A stretch of DNA of 5,470 nucleotides, taken from the NCBI GenBank assembly GCA_945906915.1, contig CAMDSI010000145.1, positions 1 to 5,470 on the forward strand, given 5' to 3'. A model generated the notes under the pieces. That model searched no databases. It was given only the letters and a program-made list of their open reading frames with translations, and had not been told where the DNA came from. A program made the position numbers and the translations under genes. The stretch comes from Spirosoma fluviale. GTDB taxonomy: Bacteria > Bacteroidota > Bacteroidia > Cytophagales > Spirosomataceae. Below are positions 1 through 4,479 of the stretch, one piece after another. Within the stretch, counting starts at the first letter, position 1. Each line of letters opens with the position of its first letter.

Positions 1-1253
1 ACATTCAATCGCTTAGATCGGAAATCAAGGAATATACGGAGGGGGCGTTGTTACCCTTCTGGATTCAGCGGACGGTGGATCAAAAACAGGGCGGATATAT
101 TACGCATTTCGATGAGTTTGGGGAAGATTCGGGTAACGATGAAAAATCATTGATCGCGATGACACGTTCCGTATTTACGTATTCGCAGGCGTACAGGCAT
201 GGTTTTGGTGGGGACGTGATGAAGGAAATGGCGGCGCATGGTGTTCGGTTTTTACTGGACAAAATGTGGGACGCGGAGCATGGGGGATTCTTTTGGATGG
301 TGAACCGGGCGGGGGAAGCGACGAATAAACAGAAGATTGGTTATGGACACAGCTTTGCGATCTATTCGCTGAGTGAATATACCCTGGCGACGGGGGATCC
401 GGTAGGTTTGGAATATGCGGAGAAGGTCTTTGATTTACTCCAAAAATATGCGGTGGACACCCATTACGGCGGTTACTGGGAATTCTTTGCGGAAGATTGG
501 TCGATGATGGGACCGGGTGCTCCGGGAGGGGATCGAAAGACGCTGGATGTGCACATGCATTTAATGGAAGCCTTTACCACCTTGTACGAGGCGAGTGGCA
601 AGGATATTCACCGCAGAAAGTTGAAGGAATCGATTGATATTTTGATATTTAAAATTATGGACCCGGCGACGGGGACGGGGATTCCGCAGTTTTGGGCGGA
701 CTGGAGCGTGGCGCCGCAGATTAAATTTGATATTGTGTGGGGCTGGGATCGTTTTCAGGATGGAGGCCAAAAAGCCTCTGCCATAGACAATACCTCCTAT
801 GGTCATAACTCGGAATTTGGTTGGCTTTTGATGCATGCGCTGAAGGTGGGAAAGATAGATGCGATGCCTTATTTAGGTAATATCAAGAAGGCCTTCTATC
901 ATTCCATGGAAAATGGCATCGACTGGGAATATGGCGGCGTGTATGTGGAGGGATCTCATGGTGGTGGGCCTACGGATCTGGAAAAGGAGTTTTGGCAAAA
1001 TGCTGAAATGCTGATCGGAATGCTGGATGCGTATTTAGTAACGAAAGATGAAAAGTTCCTGAAGGCTTACGAACAGGTACATCGCTTCGTATTCGACAAG
1101 ATGATCAACCGAAACACCGGTGAATGGTGGCCGCTGATGACCCGCGAAGGGGAACCGATTTGGCGTCACATGGCTACGAATTGGAAAATTAACTACCATA
1201 ACGTTCGTTCGATGATTCTCTCGTATGAGAAGCTAGGCGAAATAAATCTATGA
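1..1253 (+). CDS. AGE-family sugar epimerase/isomerase (cellobiose 2-epimerase-like), 5' end cut by window edge
   Basis: The open frame runs from base 3 to a TGA at 1251-1253 with no ATG near the edge. The residues before the TTG at 48 (IQSLRSEIKEYTEGA) continue naturally into LPFW, the usual N-terminal helix of this family, so the real start lies just outside the window. About 416 residues are visible, close to the usual family length of about 400. Counting from the codon at base 3, family landmarks are R55 in TRSVFTYSQAY, the segment YGHSFAIYSLSEY (114-126), HMHLMEAF (184-191), YGHNSEF with H268 and E271, and NWKINYHN with W394 and H399. The conserved histidines of AGE enzymes, which act as acid/base catalysts, fall in the last three. 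Such enzymes are (alpha/alpha)6 barrels that epimerise or isomerise sugars such as N-acylglucosamine, cellobiose, mannobiose or mannose. The exact substrate cannot be assigned. No signal peptide can be judged because the N-terminus is missing; a cytoplasmic location is assumed. The stop overlaps the next start by 4 nt (ATGA), which suggests translational coupling. The first part is strikingly G-rich in third positions. Confidence 0.88.
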   Translation, partial: IQSLRSEIKEYTEGALLPFWIQRTVDQKQGGYITHFDEFGEDSGNDEKSLIAMTRSVFTYSQAYRHGFGGDVMKEMAAHGVRFLLDKMWDAEHGGFFWMVNRAGEATNKQKIGYGHSFAIYSLSEYTLATGDPVGLEYAEKVFDLLQKYAVDTHYGGYWEFFAEDWSMMGPGAPGGDRKTLDVHMHLMEAFTTLYEASGKDIHRRKLKESIDILIFKIMDPATGTGIPQFWADWSVAPQIKFDIVWGWDRFQDGGQKASAIDNTSYGHNSEFGWLLMHALKVGKIDAMPYLGNIKKAFYHSMENGIDWEYGGVYVEGSHGGGPTDLEKEFWQNAEMLIGMLDAYLVTKDEKFLKAYEQVHRFVFDKMINRNTGEWWPLMTREGEPIWRHMATNWKINYHNVRSMILSYEKLGEINL

Positions 1254-2029
1254 AAAATCTCCTAATCCTCCTGTTTTTCCCTTTTGTTTTACTGGGCCAA
1301 AAAAATTCCTTTTTTGACCTCCTCAAAAAACATTTCGAGAACCCGAAGCAACAATTCACGCTCCGTAATGATACGCTTTTCGTTCAACTATATGAACCTG
1401 CTACGGCTAGTCAAGCTGAATTTAGAGAGACCTCCATTGTTCCTTTGAATTTCATAGACCACATTGAGCTCGTTATAGGCAAGGATCTGAAAGGCGTGGC
1501 GGGCATCAGCTTGCAGATTCACCCGATTAACTTCAAAAAACTCCCTAAAAACACAGACAAAAATACAGTCACCTCAGATCGCCTGAGTCAGGTAAATGTC
1601 GCTTCGGTAAACCAAAAGCTTCAAGGTCAAGTGTCCGGCGTAACGGTGGGTAACGATAATTCTCCTGGGGGAGGAACGATGGTCAGAATCCGCGGAATAG
1701 GCTCCATTAATAATAATAGCCCACTTTATGTGATTGATGACGTCCCGTTTATGGGAAATATCAATGCCATTAATCCGAATGACATCGAGAGTGTTAATGT
1801 ATTAAAAGATCCCTCTCAAACGGCTATCTATGGAGTTAGGGGTGCGAATGGGGTGATTTTAATTAAGACCAAAAAAGGTACAAGCGCCAGCGCTACTGTC
1901 GATTTAGGCGACCAGGAAATCCCACTCATTTTATGGACCTGGGGAGAGGCCTACAAACAATTGAAAAAATCAGGCGATCTTGCCACCTTGAAAACGATTT
2001 TATCCTCTAAGACCTATGACAAAAATTAG
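1250..2029 (+). CDS. Exported TonB plug-domain-only protein (SusC-like plug, no beta-barrel)
   Basis: This 259-residue protein begins with a hydrophobic signal sequence (MKNLLILLFFPFVLLGQ), whose LLGQ end is typical of Bacteroidota signal peptidase I sites. Residues about 18-100 match no family I recognise. Residues about 112-210 are a clear TonB-dependent receptor plug of the SusC kind: KLQGQVSGVTV (123-133), PGGGTMVRIRGIGSINNNSP (139-158), LYVIDDVPF (159-167), INPNDIESVNVLKDPSQTAI (174-193) and YGVRGANGVILIKTKKG (194-210). In a SusC protein a barrel of several hundred residues would follow; here there is only a tail of about 49 residues, rich in Leu and Lys. The product is therefore predicted to be a periplasmic or outer-membrane-associated plug protein rather than a transporter. 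It overlaps the epimerase gene by 4 nt and the next gene by 14 nt, so it is a built-in part of the operon and not a drifting fragment. Its role is unknown; binding a sugar, a TonB-type partner or a receptor is speculation. Confidence 0.8.
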   Translation: MKNLLILLFFPFVLLGQKNSFFDLLKKHFENPKQQFTLRNDTLFVQLYEPATASQAEFRETSIVPLNFIDHIELVIGKDLKGVAGISLQIHPINFKKLPKNTDKNTVTSDRLSQVNVASVNQKLQGQVSGVTVGNDNSPGGGTMVRIRGIGSINNNSPLYVIDDVPFMGNINAINPNDIESVNVLKDPSQTAIYGVRGANGVILIKTKKGTSASATVDLGDQEIPLILWTWGEAYKQLKKSGDLATLKTILSSKTYDKN

Positions 2030-2966
2030 TCGCCGCGATTTATTAATCGCCTCTGGAACGGCTGCTGGTGCTGCTTTGCTACCTTCATCTGCCTCGGCTG
2101 CATCTGTTGCATCTATTGCTTCCGTTGCCTCCGTTGCGAAATCCCCTAAATTCGAGTTCTCGTTAAATATGAGTACGATTATGGGCCAAAAGCTCGGTCT
2201 CATCAAAGAACTCGAAGTCGCCTCCGCGGCCGGCTATCAACATTGTGAAATTTGGGTTCCTACTTTAGAAGCTTATTTGAAATCCGGCGGAACGCTTTTG
2301 GAAGCAAAGAAGCGTATCGATGATTTAGGGATTAAGATTCAAAACGCCATTGGCTTCGCCCAGTGGATTGTGGATGATGAGGCGACTCGCAAACAAGGTT
2401 TGGAACAAATGAAACGCGAGATGGATATGCTTGCACAACTAGGCTGCTTCCGCACCGCCGCTCCTCCCATGGGCGCCACGAAAGAAGCCGGCCTCGACCT
2501 ACGCCGTGCCGCAGAACGCTACCGTGCCATCCTCGATATCGGTGTCAGCACCGGCGTAACCCCCCAACTAGAAATGTGGGGACACTCGAAAAACCTGAAC
2601 CGTGTCGCTGACGTGCTATTCGTCGCCGCCGAAGCCGGACAACCTAACGCAAAACTTTTACTAGACGTATTCCACATTTACAAAGGAGAATCATCCATCG
2701 ACTGCCTCCACCTCGTAGGCGAAAACTCGATCGAGGTCTTCCACGTAAACGACTACGTCACTTCTATCAAACCAACCACGATAACAGATGGAGACCGCAT
2801 CTACGCGGGCGATGGCGAAGCACCGATCAAAGAAATCATCAAACGCTTAAAACCGACTGAAAAACCGGTCATCTTATCTCTAGAATTGTTCAATAAGGAA
2901 CTTTGGACGCAGGATCCGTTGAAGGTAGCGAAGACGGGGCTGGAGAAGATGAAGAAGATGGTGTAG
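2016..2966 (+). CDS. Tat-exported sugar phosphate isomerase/epimerase-like TIM-barrel protein (IolI-like)
   Basis: This 316-residue protein starts with a twin-arginine signal: SRRDLLIASG (5-14), a hydrophobic Ala-rich stretch and a likely signal peptidase I site SASA|A at 28/29. A low-complexity linker (29-41) leads into a xylose-isomerase-like TIM barrel (AP endonuclease 2 superfamily, about 46-316). The expected metal-binding set is present: E186 in LEMWGH, D217 in LLLDVFH (with H220), H243 in VFHVNDY and E290 in LSLELF. R261 in DGDRIYAGDGEAP (258-270) matches the Arg-plus-Gly motif seen in IolI-type inosose isomerases, and the spacing of the C-terminal half also resembles IolI. Members isomerise or epimerise keto-sugars or inositol derivatives; a Tat signal means this one folds in the cytoplasm, probably with its metal, and then works in the periplasm. 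The ATG at 2016 lies within the preceding gene (14-nt overlap) and is the only start that includes the RR motif. The gene ends 9 bases before a strong hairpin terminator. The substrate is not determinable here. Confidence 0.88.
   Translation: MTKISRRDLLIASGTAAGAALLPSSASAASVASIASVASVAKSPKFEFSLNMSTIMGQKLGLIKELEVASAAGYQHCEIWVPTLEAYLKSGGTLLEAKKRIDDLGIKIQNAIGFAQWIVDDEATRKQGLEQMKREMDMLAQLGCFRTAAPPMGATKEAGLDLRRAAERYRAILDIGVSTGVTPQLEMWGHSKNLNRVADVLFVAAEAGQPNAKLLLDVFHIYKGESSIDCLHLVGENSIEVFHVNDYVTSIKPTTITDGDRIYAGDGEAPIKEIIKRLKPTEKPVILSLELFNKELWTQDPLKVAKTGLEKMKKMV
2100..2135 (+). repeat. Four tandem 9-nt units coding (Ala-Ser-Val/Ile)x4
   Basis: The units are GCATCTGTT, GCATCTATT, GCTTCCGTT and GCCTCCGTT, followed by another Ala codon. 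They encode ASV-ASI-ASV-ASV directly after the predicted signal peptidase cleavage site of the Tat-exported isomerase. The units differ mostly at synonymous positions, so the array is not a fresh slippage product. It probably forms a flexible linker between signal peptide and barrel. Confidence 0.85.
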
Positions 2967-2975
2967 GGATAAACA

Positions 2976-3005
2976 AAAGGAGCTCATCTTGCGATGAGCT
3001 CCTTT
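2976..3005. terminator. Bidirectional intrinsic terminator between the isomerase operon and tRNA-Gln
   Basis: There is a perfect 13-bp inverted repeat, AAAGGAGCTCATC with GATGAGCTCCTTT, around a 4-nt loop (2989-2992). Read on the + strand the loop is UUGC and the stem ends in UUU followed by AAAAUUU. Read on the - strand the loop is GCAA, a stable GNRA tetraloop, and the stem is followed by a U-rich run (UUUUGUUU including the stem end). It lies 9 bases after the isomerase stop codon and about 10 bases past the tRNA 3' end, between two convergent units, so it can serve both. The U tract is better on the - strand, for the tRNA. Confidence 0.88.
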
Positions 3006-3015
3006 AAAATTTCTG

Positions 3016-3086
3016 TTGACCTACCAGGATTCGAACCTAGAAAACCAGAACCAAAAACTGGTGTGTTACCATTACACCATAGGTCA
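3016..3086 (-). tRNA. tRNA-Gln (anticodon UUG)
   Basis: Read on the - strand, the molecule folds as a standard cloverleaf. The acceptor TGACCTA pairs with TAGGTCA, the D arm is GTG-TAATGGTAA-CAC, the anticodon arm is CCAGT-TTTTGGT-TCTGG, the variable region is TTTT, and the T arm is CTAGG-TTCGAAT-CCTGG, giving 71 nt with discriminator A at 3016. The 7-nt anticodon loop TTTTGGT puts TTG at positions 34-36, decoding CAA and, by wobble, CAG. The weak U1-A72 pair is typical of glutamine tRNAs. The innermost anticodon-stem pair is a U-U mismatch. CCA is not encoded (CAG follows) and must be added by the CCA enzyme. Confidence 0.95.
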
Positions 3087-3102
3087 ATTCAATAATGTGT
3101 TG

Positions 3103-3134
3103 CAAAAGTAAGGGCTTGCGCCCAAATTATCAAA
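3103..3134 (-). promoter_or_regulatory. Bacteroidota-type promoter for tRNA-Gln
   Basis: On the - strand, TTTG (3131-3134) is followed after exactly 20 bases by TACTTTTG (3103-3110). This matches the Bacteroidota housekeeping sigma consensus of a -33 TTTG and a -7 TAnnTTTG. The tRNA begins 16 bases further on, leaving a short leader. The 20-base spacer contains a small GC hairpin (GGGC GCAA GCCC on the - strand, 3112-3123). Confidence 0.78.
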
Positions 3135-3138
3135 CGTT

Positions 3139-3166
3139 ACCGAAAAAATAATTGAATTATTTCGGT
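3139..3166. terminator. AT-rich hairpin between fabD and the tRNA promoter, candidate terminator
   Basis: ACCG...CGGT flank an AATAAT-TGA-ATTATT stem-loop; an unpaired AAA on the left side leaves a bulge. Read on the + strand the hairpin is followed by CA and then six T (3169-3174), as for an intrinsic terminator, but no + strand gene needs one. Read on the - strand it lies about 50 bases past the fabD stop, with U-rich sequence only inside its 3' arm. It could still end fabD transcription and shield the tRNA promoter beside it. A weaker 5-bp hairpin (GCGCT/AGCGC, 3181-3197) sits closer to fabD. The remaining sequence of this 128-base spacer shows nothing else I can name. Confidence 0.4.
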
Positions 3167-3214
3167 CATTTTTTGCTTAAGCGCTCACAATCAGCGCATC
3201 AAATTCGATTATTC

Positions 3215-4096
3215 TTATTCTAACTCCATGGAAGAAACAAGCGCCTCCGCATGTACCTTACGAACAAGACCTTGCAATACCTTGCCCGGTCCACATTCGA
3301 TGAATTCTGTTGCGCCTGCAGCGACCATTGCCTCCACGGATTGCGTCCAACGAACCGCGGCTGTTAATTGCGAGATTAAATTGGCTTTGATTTCGGCTGG
3401 GTCTTGAGAAGGTTTAGCGTTAACGTTTTGGAAAATAGGACAAATCGGACGAACGATTTCGGTTGCCTCGATCGCTGCCGCTAATTCTAAGCGAGCTGGC
3501 TCCATATAGGGCGAGTGGAATGCACCGCCCACTGGCAAAGGCAATACGCGCTTCGCTCCTGCTTCTTTTAATTGATTACCTACTGCTTCGATGCCTTCCA
3601 CCGATCCAGAGATCACGACTTGACCTGGGCAGTTAAAGTTCGCTGCAACTACGGATGGTCCGTAGGCCTTGCAAATTTCTTCGATTGTTGCATCGGGCAA
3701 ACCTAAAACGGCTGCCATCGTGCTTGGCTCGATTTCACAGGCTTTTTGCATGGCCAAAGCTCTTTGGTACACTAATCGTAATCCATCTTGCCAGCTTAAA
3801 CCGCCCGCAGAAACTAAGGCAGAAAACTCGCCTAATGAGTGACCAGCTACCATGGAGGGAGCGAAGTCTTTCCCTAATTTGGGAATCAAAATAGAATGCA
3901 AATAAATCGCAGGCTGCGTCACTTTCGTTTGTTTTAATTCCTCGTCCGTTCCCTCGAACATCACAGCAGAAAGCGAGAAACCTAAAATGGCGTCCGCCTC
4001 GTCGATAATCTGTTTTGCTAAAGGAAAATTCGTGTATAAATCCTTTGCCATACCCGGAAACTGAGAACCCTGACCTGGGAAAATATATGCTTTCAT
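3215..4096 (-). CDS. fabD: Malonyl-CoA:ACP transacylase FabD
   Basis: This cytoplasmic enzyme moves the malonyl group from CoA to acyl carrier protein, supplying the extender unit for type II fatty acid synthesis. All hallmarks are present in 293 residues, a normal length: FPGQGSQFPGM (6-16) with oxyanion-hole Q9, VTQPAIY (59-65), the nucleophile elbow GHSLGEFSAL (85-94) with S87, R112 in YQRALAMQ, which binds the malonyl carboxylate, N155 and NCPGQVVISG (155-164), catalytic H194 in GAFHSPYM (191-198), Q243 ahead of VRW, and the C-terminal ECGPGKVLQGLVRK (267-280). The ATG at 4094-4096 begins directly with the family's N-terminal strand, so the start is secure. There is no Shine-Dalgarno sequence; the leader is A/T-rich, as is usual in this phylum. 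It has its own promoter and is not beside other fab genes here, so it appears to be a stand-alone unit. The opposite-strand frame inside it shows no recognisable protein. Confidence 0.97.
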   Translation of the reverse strand: MKAYIFPGQGSQFPGMAKDLYTNFPLAKQIIDEADAILGFSLSAVMFEGTDEELKQTKVTQPAIYLHSILIPKLGKDFAPSMVAGHSLGEFSALVSAGGLSWQDGLRLVYQRALAMQKACEIEPSTMAAVLGLPDATIEEICKAYGPSVVAANFNCPGQVVISGSVEGIEAVGNQLKEAGAKRVLPLPVGGAFHSPYMEPARLELAAAIEATEIVRPICPIFQNVNAKPSQDPAEIKANLISQLTAAVRWTQSVEAMVAAGATEFIECGPGKVLQGLVRKVHAEALVSSMELE

Positions 4097-4123
4097 TTGA
4101 ATGATTTTTGATTAAAAGTTTTA

Positions 4124-4155
4124 CAAAGATAGGCCAAAAGCCCTAAATGGCACAA
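4124..4155 (-). promoter_or_regulatory. Bacteroidota-type promoter for fabD
   Basis: On the - strand TATCTTTG (4124-4131) matches the -7 consensus TAnnTTTG perfectly. A TTG (4153-4155) lies 21 bases upstream as a partial -33 element, inside the last codons of the preceding DCC gene. The fabD ATG follows 27 bases after the -7 box, giving a short A/T-rich leader. The 46-base gap between the DCC gene and fabD therefore holds a promoter, so fabD need not rely on readthrough. Confidence 0.75.
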
Positions 4156-4478
4156 TCGTCCACCGATTTACCCCAAAATAATCGATTCTTCGCCACCCAA
4201 TCGTAGCCTTTATCTAAAAAACTGGAGGGTAACAAAAATACCAAACGAAGAGGTTGAAAATACCAATGCGAAAATGCTAAAATACGAGATATGGCAGCTG
4301 ATTTCACATAGACGTCCGTTCCTACCACCCATTTGATGCTATCGATTTCTGGGAGCGTAAATTCAGTAAAGGACGTCTCGGGTATAATTTGTAGATCTCC
4401 AGCCACCATTCGTTTCAGCAGCTTCGAAGAGAAGCGACAAAAGCGACAGCCACCATCGATTAATACGATTCCGTCCAT
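4143..4478 (-). CDS. DCC-family (DUF393) thiol-disulfide oxidoreductase-like protein
   Basis: This 111-residue protein has the family layout. The N-terminal LIDGGCRFCRFSSKLL (6-21) carries the CxxC pair C11/C14, corresponding to the family's DGxCxxC signature. A central SAAISRIL segment (60-67) corresponds to the usual SxAxxxIL helix, and the tail LDKGYDWVAKNRLFWGKS (88-105) corresponds to the conserved D-x-x-YDxxAxNRxxxxG region, ending in DDC. It is slightly shorter than the usual 120-135 residues. No signal peptide is seen, so it is probably cytoplasmic, although two hydrophobic patches (around 65-86) could associate with a membrane. The biochemical function of DCC proteins is poorly known; thiol-disulfide exchange is inferred from the CxxC motif and a thioredoxin-like fold. 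The ATG at 4476-4478 comes one base after the stop of the upstream surface-protein gene (TAAGATG), so the two are probably co-transcribed and translationally coupled. Confidence 0.85.
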   Translation of the reverse strand: MDGIVLIDGGCRFCRFSSKLLKRMVAGDLQIIPETSFTEFTLPEIDSIKWVVGTDVYVKSAAISRILAFSHWYFQPLRLVFLLPSSFLDKGYDWVAKNRLFWGKSVDDCAI

Positions 4479-4479
4479 C

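Noticed and set aside
48..50. TTG as the true start of the epimerase gene
   Set aside because: The frame is open to the left edge and the 15 upstream residues fit the N-terminal helix of the family, so the start lies outside the window.
561..836. Open frame on the - strand inside the epimerase
   Set aside because: It is the shadow of the conserved catalytic region, with a basic and Pro-rich composition typical of antisense frames.
1250..2029. Pseudogene: a SusC receptor truncated by a stop codon
   Set aside because: The tail after the plug does not resemble the start of a SusC barrel, the gene has its own signal peptide, and both ends overlap neighbours in a tidy operon arrangement.
2000..2206. 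Open frame on the - strand over the start of the Tat isomerase
   Set aside because: Its Ala-rich, repetitive translation is the complement of the signal peptide and the ASV repeat; nothing supports a real protein.
2971..3214. Attachment site or integrated element at the tRNA-Gln gene
   Set aside because: tRNA genes are common integration sites, but there is no integrase and no repeat of the tRNA 3' end in the window.
3655..3894. Open frame on the + strand inside fabD
   Set aside because: It is the antisense shadow of a well-conserved gene; the translation shows no recognisable motif and has no promoter.
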